From Alphaproteobacteria bacterium MarineAlpha10_Bin3 (GTDB taxonomy: Bacteria > Pseudomonadota > Alphaproteobacteria > UBA8366 > GCA-2717185), in assembly GCA_002937525.1 (NCBI GenBank), contig PTKA01000145.1, forward strand, positions 1 through 5,158: a stretch of DNA of 5,158 bases. Reading direction: 5' to 3'. Below, piece after piece: positions 1 through 5,158 of this stretch. The notes under the pieces are model-generated. The model did no database searches. It worked only from the letters and a program-made list of their open reading frames with translations, and had not been told where the DNA came from. Position 1 is the stretch's first letter. The number at the start of each line of letters is the position of its first letter. The translations under genes and the position numbers were made by a program.

Positions 1-54
1 GTTTGTGGTTTATGCCTTTGCTTGGCCGCACAGGCGGCGTGCAGGACCATCGGC

Positions 55-61
55 GAGGGAG
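55..61 (+). promoter_or_regulatory. Ribosome binding site of the parvulin gene
   Basis: GAGGGAG lies 7 bases before the ATG at 69 and is a strong Shine-Dalgarno match. It decides the start: the frame is open further upstream to a TTG at 3, but those 22 extra codons have no such site and would bury the signal peptide. I see no convincing -35/-10 pair in bases 1-54, so the promoter is probably outside the window or of a non-standard type. Confidence 0.75.
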
Positions 62-68
62 AACCAAG

Positions 69-938
69 ATGTCACGACCAACCCAAGCGCTGGCGGCGCT
101 GGCCGCTATCGTTTTGATCACCGTCGCGTTGCCGCCGGCCATGGCGCAGACACCGGCGGCAGCCGGCGATGTGGTGGTCGCCAATGTGGAAGGAACGCCG
201 ATTTACCGCAATGCGGTGTTGCGCGCCTTTACCGGCCTGCCACAAAAGATCCAGGAAAAAGGCATCGAGGCGATCTACGCAACCTTGCTTGAACGCATGA
301 TCCAACAGCAATTACTGGTCCTTAATGGCCGCAAGAACAATCTGGCCGCCGATCCGCAGGTCATCAGCCGGCTGAAGGAACTTGAAGATGTGGTGATTGG
401 CGAATTTTATCTAAATCAGCTGATCGAAAAAAACATGACGCCCGGCTTTCACGAAAAGCAGTATCGGAATTATCTCAAACAAAATCCGCCAACCGAGCAG
501 ATCCATGCGCGCCATATATTGCTGAAAACGCAAACCGACGCCAAGAACGCCATCGGACAAATTGCCGCCGGCAAGAAATTCGAGGCCGCCGCGCGTGAAT
601 ATTCCACCGGTCCAAGTGCTGCCAACGGGGGCGACCTCGGTTTTTTCAAGCGGACCGACATGGTGAAAGCGTTTTCGGATGCGGCCTTTGCGATGCGCGA
701 AGGTGACGTGTCGAAGACCCCGGTCAAGACCCGCTTTGGCTGGCATGTGATCCAGGTCGTTGCGCGCAAAATAGAAAAGGCACCCAGTTTCGAGCAGATC
801 AAACCGCAGCTCATGCGCAGTGCGGGCCGCAATGTCGCGGTAGAGATCATGGAAAAACTGGTGGACCAGGCCCAGGTCGAACGCTTCACCTTCGAGGGCA
901 AGCCATTGCCGCCCGTGCAGATGCCCAAGGCGAAGTAA
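69..938 (+). CDS. Secreted parvulin-type peptidyl-prolyl cis-trans isomerase (SurA/PrsA-like)
   Basis: This 289-residue protein probably acts outside the inner membrane as a folding chaperone and prolyl isomerase. Seen in the sequence: a signal peptide (short basic N-terminus, hydrophobic stretch at about 7-22, AMA-Q cleavage site after residue 26), a helical SurA_N-like region at about 33-140, and a PpiC rotamase domain at about 145-233. The rotamase hallmarks are HARHILL (146-152), GGDLGFF (187-193) and TRFGWHVIQV (221-230). The tail is short, basic and proline-containing. There is no second rotamase domain, so it is simpler than enterobacterial SurA and closer to single-domain alphaproteobacterial parvulins. 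Without a lipobox cysteine it should be soluble periplasmic, not a PrsA-type lipoprotein. The start is fixed by the ribosome binding site at 55-61. It sits 6 bases before argJ and is probably cotranscribed. The family is clear; the client proteins are unknown. Confidence 0.92.
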   Translation: MSRPTQALAALAAIVLITVALPPAMAQTPAAAGDVVVANVEGTPIYRNAVLRAFTGLPQKIQEKGIEAIYATLLERMIQQQLLVLNGRKNNLAADPQVISRLKELEDVVIGEFYLNQLIEKNMTPGFHEKQYRNYLKQNPPTEQIHARHILLKTQTDAKNAIGQIAAGKKFEAAAREYSTGPSAANGGDLGFFKRTDMVKAFSDAAFAMREGDVSKTPVKTRFGWHVIQVVARKIEKAPSFEQIKPQLMRSAGRNVAVEIMEKLVDQAQVERFTFEGKPLPPVQMPKAK

Positions 939-944
939 CGTGTA

Positions 945-2183
945 ATGCTCGAACGCTCACCGCTTGCGCCCGCCCGGTTTCCCAGAATGCCGGCCATAAC
1001 CGGCTTAATGCTGGCCGGCCGGCATGTCGGGTTGAAATCGGCGCCGGGCTTGAAGGATGACCTGATGGTGGCGCGCCTTGCGCCAGGCACGACCGTGGCC
1101 GGGATATTTACCAAGTCGCGCTGCCCCTCCGCGCCGGTCGAGTGGTGCCGCGCCGTGCTGCCCGGCGGTAAAATTCAGGCGATCGTCGTCAATTCCGGCA
1201 ACGCCAATGCATTTACCGGCAATGCTGGCGACGTTGTCGTTGCGCATACGGTGAAGGCGGCGGCGAAACTGGTCGGCTGTCCGCGCAAGCAGGTGTTCAT
1301 TGCCTCCACCGGCGTGATTGGCGTGCCGGTGCCGCCCGGTTACATCGCCGCCAGCCTGCCGAAGATCGTCTCCGAATTGAAGCCGAATTCATGGCGCCGC
1401 GCGGCCGAAGCGATCCTGACGACCGATACCTTTCCCAAGGGTGCTATGGCCACCGCCCGGATCGGCGACACGCAGGTGACCGTGGCCGGTTTCGCCAAGG
1501 GGTCCGGCATGATCGCGCCGGATATGGCGACGATGCTCGGTTTCGTATTTACCGACGCGAAGATTCCAGCCCGCGTGCTGCAAACCGTTCTGAAGGCGGC
1601 GGCGGATAAATCCTTCAACGCCATCACTGTCGATAGCGATACTTCGACCAGCGATACGGTGTTGCTTTGCGCGACCGGCAAGGGCGCCCGGCACAAGCCG
1701 GTCAAATCGGCCCGCGATGGCCATCTTAAGGATTTCCGCCGCGCGCTCGAAGCGGTGATGATCGACCTTGCGGTTCAGGTCGTGCGCGACGGCGAAGGAG
1801 CGCAAAAGCTGATCATGATCGATGTCACCGGGGCGGTGTCGGCGCAATCGGCGCGGCGCATCGGGCTGTCGGTCGCCAATTCGCCGCTAGTCAAGACCGC
1901 GGTGGCTGGCGAAGACGCCAATTGGGGCCGGATCGTCATGGCGGTGGGCAAGGCCGGCGAGCCGGCCGACCGGGACCGTCTGTCGATTGCCATGGGCGGC
2001 GTGCCGATTACCGCAGCGGGTCGGGTTCTAGACGATTACGACGAAGCGCCGGTCGCAGCCCATCTAAAAGGGAGCCAGATTCATATCGCCATCGATATCG
2101 GGCTTGGCCGCGGCCATGCGCGGGTCTGGACCTGCGATCTGACGCACGGCTACATCACGATCAACGCGGATTACCGGTCCTGA
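945..2183 (+). CDS. argJ: Glutamate N-acetyltransferase / ornithine acetyltransferase ArgJ
   Basis: ArgJ moves the acetyl group from N-acetylornithine to glutamate, recycling acetyl in arginine synthesis; many members also make N-acetylglutamate from acetyl-CoA. The 412 residues match the usual length. Seen: the N-terminal SPLAP...FP.MPAI pattern at 5-18, APVEWCRA (63-70), [10 protein letters not shown] (81-90), the oxyanion-hole motif STG (121-123), and the autocleavage segment around DMATMLGF, where Thr196 would become the N-terminal nucleophile of the beta chain. The C-terminus, [13 protein letters not shown], is the family's conserved end. Cleavage should give roughly 195- and 217-residue chains in the cytoplasm. 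The ATG at 945 has only a weak GAAG (932-935) ahead of it, but the conserved N-terminus excludes the internal ATG at 987. It lies 6 bases after the parvulin stop, so translation may be coupled. Whether it is mono- or bifunctional cannot be read from sequence alone. Confidence 0.97.
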   Translation: MLERSPLAPARFPRMPAITGLMLAGRHVGLKSAPGLKDDLMVARLAPGTTVAGIFTKSRCPSAPVEWCRAVLPGGKIQAIVVNSGNANAFTGNAGDVVVAHTVKAAAKLVGCPRKQVFIASTGVIGVPVPPGYIAASLPKIVSELKPNSWRRAAEAILTTDTFPKGAMATARIGDTQVTVAGFAKGSGMIAPDMATMLGFVFTDAKIPARVLQTVLKAAADKSFNAITVDSDTSTSDTVLLCATGKGARHKPVKSARDGHLKDFRRALEAVMIDLAVQVVRDGEGAQKLIMIDVTGAVSAQSARRIGLSVANSPLVKTAVAGEDANWGRIVMAVGKAGEPADRDRLSIAMGGVPITAAGRVLDDYDEAPVAAHLKGSQIHIAIDIGLGRGHARVWTCDLTHGYITINADYRS

Positions 2184-2197
2184 ACGCCCCCTCGGAC

Positions 2198-2641
2198 ATG
2201 CCGTCGGGGTGCTGGGAAGCCGCCGGCGAAGCCACGCCGGGCAAGCCGGTATTGCTGGTGGTGGCGGCGGCGCTGGTCGATCCCGATGGCCGGGTTCTGA
2301 TCGCCAAGCGCCCGCCGGGCAAGGCGATGGCCGGGCTGTGGGAGTTTCCCGGCGGCAAGGTCCAGGCCGGAGAGACGCCGGAAGCCGCCTTGATCCGCGA
2401 ACTTCGTGAAGAAATCGGCATCGATACGAAGCAAAGCTGCCTTTCGCCGGTCGCCTTCGCGAGCCATGCCTATGATGATTTTCACCTGCTGATGCCGCTT
2501 TATGTGTGCCGCGTCTGGCGGGGAATCGTGCAGGCCAGGGAGGGGCAGGAACTGGCCTGGGTCCGGCCTGTCCGGCTGGGCGATTACCCGATGCCGCCGG
2601 CCGATCTGCCGCTGGTCGCCATGCTGCGGGACTTGCTGTAG
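2198..2641 (+). CDS. mutT: MutT-family Nudix hydrolase (8-oxo-dGTP diphosphatase type)
   Basis: This 147-residue protein probably hydrolyses oxidised nucleoside triphosphates such as 8-oxo-dGTP to the monophosphate, keeping them out of DNA. The complete Nudix box runs from G53 to I75 (G-x5-E-x7-RE-L-x-EE-x-G-I), with metal-binding E68, E71 and E72 in place. AGLWEFPGGK (45-54) and the C-terminal DYPMPPADLPL (129-139) resemble the nucleotide-recognition segments of MutT proper, in contrast to generic Nudix enzymes. The chosen ATG lies 14 bases after the argJ stop. It has no clear ribosome binding site, so reinitiation after argJ or a nearby non-ATG start (the CTG at 2180 overlaps the argJ stop) is possible. 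The first 17 residues before the conserved PVLLVVAAAL are poorly constrained. Substrate preference is inferred from family resemblance. Confidence 0.93.
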   Translation: MPSGCWEAAGEATPGKPVLLVVAAALVDPDGRVLIAKRPPGKAMAGLWEFPGGKVQAGETPEAALIRELREEIGIDTKQSCLSPVAFASHAYDDFHLLMPLYVCRVWRGIVQAREGQELAWVRPVRLGDYPMPPADLPLVAMLRDLL

Positions 2642-2648
2642 CGCGCCG

Positions 2649-3545
2649 TTATTCCGGCGGCGTGGTAATTTCCGTCGTGTCCAGAACATCGGCCAGGCGC
2701 GTTTGCGCGCTGCCGGGGCGCAGCGCTTTCTGCTGGCTTTCATGCGGCACCCAGCCGTGCAGATAGATCACCTCGAAGGTTGCGCGAATACGGCCATCGG
2801 CGTTGGCGTGACGTTGGCCGTACAGTTCGGCCGCGCGTAAAAACAGGGCGCGCGGCGTAAAATGCCGGGGCCGGGCCGTGGCGGCGTTGGTTTCGCCCAT
2901 GCTGCGCAAATCGGCCATGAGTGCGAACATGTTCGCATAGGTCGCGACAATCTTGTCGGCGTCGATCACCGGCAGCGCGAAACCCGCACGCTGCAACAAC
3001 GCGCCGGCGTCGCTGATTTGCATGAAAGGCGAAAGGCGGGGGCTTACGCCGTCGCGGATTTCGATCTCCGCCGCCATCAGACTGTCGCGCAGCTCAACCA
3101 GCGTATCGCCGCCCAGGGTGGCGGCAAGGAAAAGCCCGTCCGCCTTCAAACAACGGTGTACCTGCAAAAGGGTTCCCGGCAGGTCGTTCACCCAATGCAG
3201 CGACAGATTGCTGACGATTAAATCGAAACAGCTTTCCGCGAAGGGCAGGGCTTCTTCATCGCCGACAAGCCGCGGCCCGCCGGCCTGCCGGACCATGGAT
3301 TCCGACAGGTCGCATTGCACCAAATCGCCAATTTTGCCGCCGCCGGGCAGCGCCGAGCGGAGTGTCCCGGCATGGCAGCCGAGGTCGAGCGCGCGCGGAA
3401 ACGTCCGGGCGATGTCGAGCAGGCGGTCGGCCAGGCGGCCGCCGACTTCCCGGTACAGGAAATCGGATCGGGAAAAATCCCGCGCCGCCCGGTCCCGCCG
3501 TTGGCGTACCGTGCGGCGGTCAAAAACAAGCATGGCGTCCGTCAT
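2649..3545 (-). CDS. NDUFAF5-like protein with class I SAM-methyltransferase fold
   Basis: This 298-residue protein has a class I SAM-binding fold: motif I ALDLGCHAG (52-60), the acidic residue D79 ending strand 2 (QCDLSESM), the GDEEALPF segment (95-102), and FDLIVSNLSLHWVNDLPG (107-124). The C-terminal half carries GGDTLVELRDSL (145-156), SPFMQISDAGALLQRAGF (172-189), MFALMADLRSMGETNA (206-221) and GWVPHESQ (264-271), which I recognise from mitochondrial NDUFAF5. The human protein hydroxylates an arginine of complex I subunit NDUFS7, so a role in maturing the NuoB subunit is a reasonable inference, not shown here. Databases often label such proteins BioC (malonyl-ACP methyltransferase); no biotin genes are nearby. 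I chose the ATG at 3545 (MTDAM) by family length. The frame is open to a GTG at 3626, but that would nearly abut the divergent gene. No strong ribosome binding site is visible. It converges on mutT with a 7-base gap. Confidence 0.88.
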   Translation of the reverse strand: MTDAMLVFDRRTVRQRRDRAARDFSRSDFLYREVGGRLADRLLDIARTFPRALDLGCHAGTLRSALPGGGKIGDLVQCDLSESMVRQAGGPRLVGDEEALPFAESCFDLIVSNLSLHWVNDLPGTLLQVHRCLKADGLFLAATLGGDTLVELRDSLMAAEIEIRDGVSPRLSPFMQISDAGALLQRAGFALPVIDADKIVATYANMFALMADLRSMGETNAATARPRHFTPRALFLRAAELYGQRHANADGRIRATFEVIYLHGWVPHESQQKALRPGSAQTRLADVLDTTEITTPPE

Positions 3546-3557
3546 GCCGCACAATAT

Positions 3558-3574
3558 GGCGCGTAAGGCGCGCC
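3558..3574. repeat. Short inverted repeat, 6-bp arms
   Basis: GGCGCG and CGCGCC flank a 5-base TAAGG spacer. The right part also contains the 8-base perfect palindrome GGCGCGCC (3567-3574). The repeat lies 13 bases upstream of the methyltransferase-like start at 3545, so it would fold in that gene's 5' leader, or could bind a dimeric regulator. In GC-rich DNA such short repeats are common, and function is not supported beyond position. Confidence 0.3.
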
Positions 3575-3626
3575 GGCAATTCCCATCAAACCGGATTTGG
3601 TCTAGTTTGAGGAAAATGAAATTCAC

Positions 3627-3633
3627 GGAAGGG
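3627..3633 (+). promoter_or_regulatory. Ribosome binding site of the rhodanese gene
   Basis: GGAAGGG lies 7 bases before the ATG at 3641. It is the best-placed purine-rich site in the spacer and supports that start, giving a protein that begins MVGEIDAGALRAAF. Confidence 0.7.
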
Positions 3634-3640
3634 CTATTCG

Positions 3641-4378
3641 ATGGTCGGTGAAATCGACGCGGGTGCGTTGCGGGCCGCTTTTGACGATGGCGCGGAGTTG
3701 GCGGTCATTGACGTTCGCGAAGAAGGCGTGTTCGGCATGAATCATCTGTTGCGCGCAGCGAATATCCCGCTCAGCGGCATCGAGCTTTCAATCCGCGATT
3801 TCGTGCCCCGAAGGGCGACCCGCATCGTCCTGATCGACGACAATGACGGCCTTGCGCCGCGCGCGGCCCAGGTGCTGGCGGCCGCCGGCTATGGCGATCT
3901 GGCCATCCTGAAAGGCGGGGTTTCGGGCTGGGCCGATGCCGGATATGAGTTGTTTAGCGGCATGAACGTGCCTTCCAAGGTGTTCGGCGAACATATCGAG
4001 CATCATTGCGGCACGCCGAATATCTCCGCGCAAGCGTTGAAGCAGAAGATCGACGCCGGCGAGAATATGGTGGTTCTCGATAGCCGGCCGATGGATGAAT
4101 TCAACCGGATGAGCATTCCTGGCGGGATCGACGCCCCCGGCGCGGAACTGGTGCGCCATGTCATGGACCTTGCGACCGATCCCGATACGCTGGTGGTCGT
4201 CAACTGCGCCGGACGGACCCGTTCGATTATCGGCGCGCAATCGCTGATCAATGCGGGGACGCGCAACCGGGTCATGGCGCTGACCAATGGGACCATGGGT
4301 TGGCACCTGGCGGGTCTGAAACTCGAACACAAGGCGACCCGGACCTTTGGTGCCGTATCGAAGGGCGCGCTGGACTAG
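3641..4378 (+). CDS. Rhodanese-domain sulfurtransferase, N-terminal half of an interrupted four-domain protein
   Basis: As read, this 245-residue cytoplasmic protein (no signal peptide) has two rhodanese domains. Domain 1 (about 1-105) has the VIDVREEGVF motif (22-31) and GGVSGWADAGYELFSG (92-107), but Asp/Asn residues where the catalytic loop should be (IDDNDG, 65-70), so it is probably non-catalytic. Domain 2 (about 125-228) has LDSRPMDEF (146-154) and an intact active-site loop CAGRTR (189-194) with Cys189 as the expected persulfide carrier, followed by NGTMGWHLAG (216-225). Rhodanese proteins pass sulfane sulfur from donors such as thiosulfate or mercaptopyruvate to acceptors; the partner here is unknown. 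The TAG at 4376-4378 ends it soon after domain 2, but the same frame continues with two more rhodanese-like domains. From memory, alphaproteobacterial relatives are single chains of roughly 500 residues or more, so this is probably a truncated product that keeps the catalytic domain. Confidence 0.85.
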   Translation: MVGEIDAGALRAAFDDGAELAVIDVREEGVFGMNHLLRAANIPLSGIELSIRDFVPRRATRIVLIDDNDGLAPRAAQVLAAAGYGDLAILKGGVSGWADAGYELFSGMNVPSKVFGEHIEHHCGTPNISAQALKQKIDAGENMVVLDSRPMDEFNRMSIPGGIDAPGAELVRHVMDLATDPDTLVVVNCAGRTRSIIGAQSLINAGTRNRVMALTNGTMGWHLAGLKLEHKATRTFGAVSKGALD

Positions 4379-5158
4379 TCGCTGAAAGCCGTGGCCGGGG
4401 TGGCCCGGAAATTCCGGGTGCGCCATATCGATACCGACACGCTGGCCGCCTGGCAGGGCGAGGCGGCGTCGCGTACCTTGTACTTGTTCGATGTGCGCTC
4501 GCCGGATGAATTCATGGCGGGCCATGTCGCGGGATCGCGGTCGGCGCCCGGCGGGCAGCTCGTACAGGTTACGGACCGCTTCGCCATCACGGCGAACGCG
4601 CGGATCGTGCTGATCGACGACACCGGCGTTCGCGCGACGATGACGGCAAGCTGGCTCATTCAGATGGGCTGGAGCGACGTTTATGTCCTCGACGGGGGCC
4701 TTGAAAACATGGCGCGGGAAAGCGGGCCGCGGACCGTTGCTGCGCCGGAGGTCGATGCGGTTTCGGTGACCGGATTGGCACCGTCGGCTTTCGATCTGGA
4801 CGATGTCCTGGTCATTGATCTGGCCGATAGCCTGAGCTATCGCGACGGTCATATCGCGGGCGCCTGGTGGGCGATTCGCGCGCGGTTGGCCGATGCGCTG
4901 ACCCGTTTGCCGGCCGCGAAATCCTATCTTGTCACCAGCCCCGACGGTCGGTTGGCGCGGTTGGGCGCCGCCGATCTGGCGCTTTTGACCACGGCACCAA
5001 TCCGTGTCCTCGAAGGGGGCACCACGGCATGGCGCGCGGCGGGTTTGCCGATGGAAAAGGGTTATCAGCCCGTTGACGAAGTCTGCCCTGGACGAAGGAG
5101 CCATCGTCTGATTCTCTGGGGGCCTGTCTTGAAGGGGATTTGCCGATGGCAATGGGAC
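4379..5158 (+). pseudogene. Severed C-terminal half of the rhodanese protein (domains 3 and 4), open to window end
   Basis: This stretch directly follows the amber codon in the same frame and has no further in-frame stop up to the window edge. Counting through the stop, domain 3 spans about residues 258-354, with LYLFDVRSPDEF, GHVAGSRSAPGG, RIVLIDDTGVRA and VYVLDGGL. Domain 4 spans about 374-474, with VLVIDLADSLSYRDGHIAGA and VLEGGTTAWRAAGLPMEKG. Neither has a cysteine in the catalytic loop (Asp in domain 3, Ser in domain 4), so both look structural. No good ribosome binding site precedes the possible restart codons (GTG 4391, GTG 4400, ATG 4514), so independent translation is doubtful. After about 5080 the in-frame residues become Arg- and Trp-rich and stop resembling the family. 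The piece could be a decaying gene half, an intact gene with a sequencing error at 4376-4378, or the C-terminal part of a readthrough product. Confidence 0.7.
5132..5158 (+). promoter_or_regulatory. Possible ribosome binding site and start of a next gene, cut by window end
   Basis: AAGGGG at 5132-5137 is followed 8 bases later by an ATG at 5146, reading M-A-M-G before the window ends. The spacing suits a translation start, and its frame differs from the rhodanese frame. Only four codons are visible, so this may be chance. Confidence 0.2.

Larger units (their letters stand above)
3546..3640. other. Divergent intergenic spacer
   Basis: These 95 bases separate two divergently transcribed genes, so promoters for both should lie here or overlap the coding starts. 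The part from about 3576 to 3625 is visibly richer in A/T than the flanking genes. I find no -35/-10 pair good enough to call in either direction. The spacer holds an inverted repeat at 3558-3574 and a possible 11-codon reading frame starting at 3616. Confidence 0.6.

Noticed and set aside
3..68. Extension of the parvulin gene to a TTG at position 3.
   Set aside because: It adds 22 residues before a well-formed signal peptide and ignores the strong ribosome binding site at 55-61.
1922..2197. MutT frame open back to 1922 inside argJ, which would give a 239-residue protein.
   Set aside because: The upstream part is Arg/Gly/Ser-rich sequence out of frame with the clearly coding end of argJ; Nudix proteins of this type are about 130-150 residues.
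2644..2659. CGCCG/CGGCG hairpin with a 6-base loop in the mutT/methyltransferase gap as a terminator.
   Set aside because: The stem is only 5 base pairs and no T-run follows on either strand, so it does not meet the pattern of an intrinsic terminator.
3580..3625. TTGGTC (3597-3602) with AATTCA (3620-3625), or TTCCCA (3580-3585) with TCTAGT (3601-3606), as a sigma-70 promoter for the rhodanese gene.
   Set aside because: The first pair would start transcription near 3632, inside or past the ribosome binding site; the second has a poor -35 and 15-base spacing. Neither is better than chance by eye.
3546..3626. Longer start for the NDUFAF5-like gene at GTG 3626.
   Set aside because: The 27 extra residues do not resemble the family's N-terminus, and the start would fall within 15 bases of the divergent rhodanese ATG, leaving almost no promoter space.
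2953..3651. Plus-strand frame of 232 codons opposite the NDUFAF5-like gene.
   Set aside because: It is a Ser/Arg-rich shadow with no motifs; the minus strand carries a continuous recognisable protein. Only its last 11 codons (from 3616) are kept as a leader-peptide idea.
3788..5152. Minus-strand open frame of 454 codons across the rhodanese locus, longer than the sense gene.
   Set aside because: Its codons are exactly opposed to the sense codons, so it could stop only where the sense strand uses TTA, CTA or TCA, which are rare in this GC-rich gene. Even the sense TAG reads as Leu (CTA) on the other strand. The protein is rich in Arg, Gln, His and Pro with no recognisable domain, while the sense strand shows clear rhodanese motifs. 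A length-based gene caller could choose it wrongly because the sense gene is interrupted.

Overview
The window reads as a housekeeping stretch of a GC-rich chromosome, most likely alphaproteobacterial. Three observations point there: strong G/C preference at third codon positions, a tight peptidyl-prolyl isomerase / argJ / mutT series, which I recall as a recurrent alphaproteobacterial order (from memory, not searched), and a methyltransferase-fold protein that resembles mitochondrial NDUFAF5 more than ordinary BioC. I see no tRNA, rRNA, CRISPR array, insertion sequence or phage gene, and I found no credible new multi-gene system.

Layout. Bases 1-68 are a short leader with a good ribosome binding site. 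Bases 69-2641 hold three plus-strand genes with gaps of 6 and 14 bases, probably one transcript: a secreted SurA/PrsA-type parvulin (69-938), ArgJ ornithine acetyltransferase (945-2183) and a MutT-type Nudix hydrolase (2198-2641). After only 7 bases comes a convergent minus-strand gene (2649-3545) for the NDUFAF5-like protein. A 95-base divergent spacer (3546-3640) separates it from a plus-strand rhodanese-family gene starting at 3641.

The rhodanese locus is the most unusual part. The frame opened at 3641 stops at a TAG at 4376-4378 after 245 residues (two rhodanese domains, the second with the catalytic-type Cys189). The same frame then continues without another stop to the window end and encodes two further rhodanese-like domains. 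It looks like a four-domain protein cut in half by one amber codon, through mutation, sequencing error or a real split. The last 80 bases no longer look like the family and their frame is unresolved. A 454-codon antisense frame across the locus is a codon-phase shadow.

The genes do not form one pathway. ArgJ serves arginine synthesis, MutT nucleotide-pool sanitation, the parvulin envelope protein folding, the NDUFAF5-like protein probably respiratory complex I biogenesis, and the rhodanese protein sulfur transfer.
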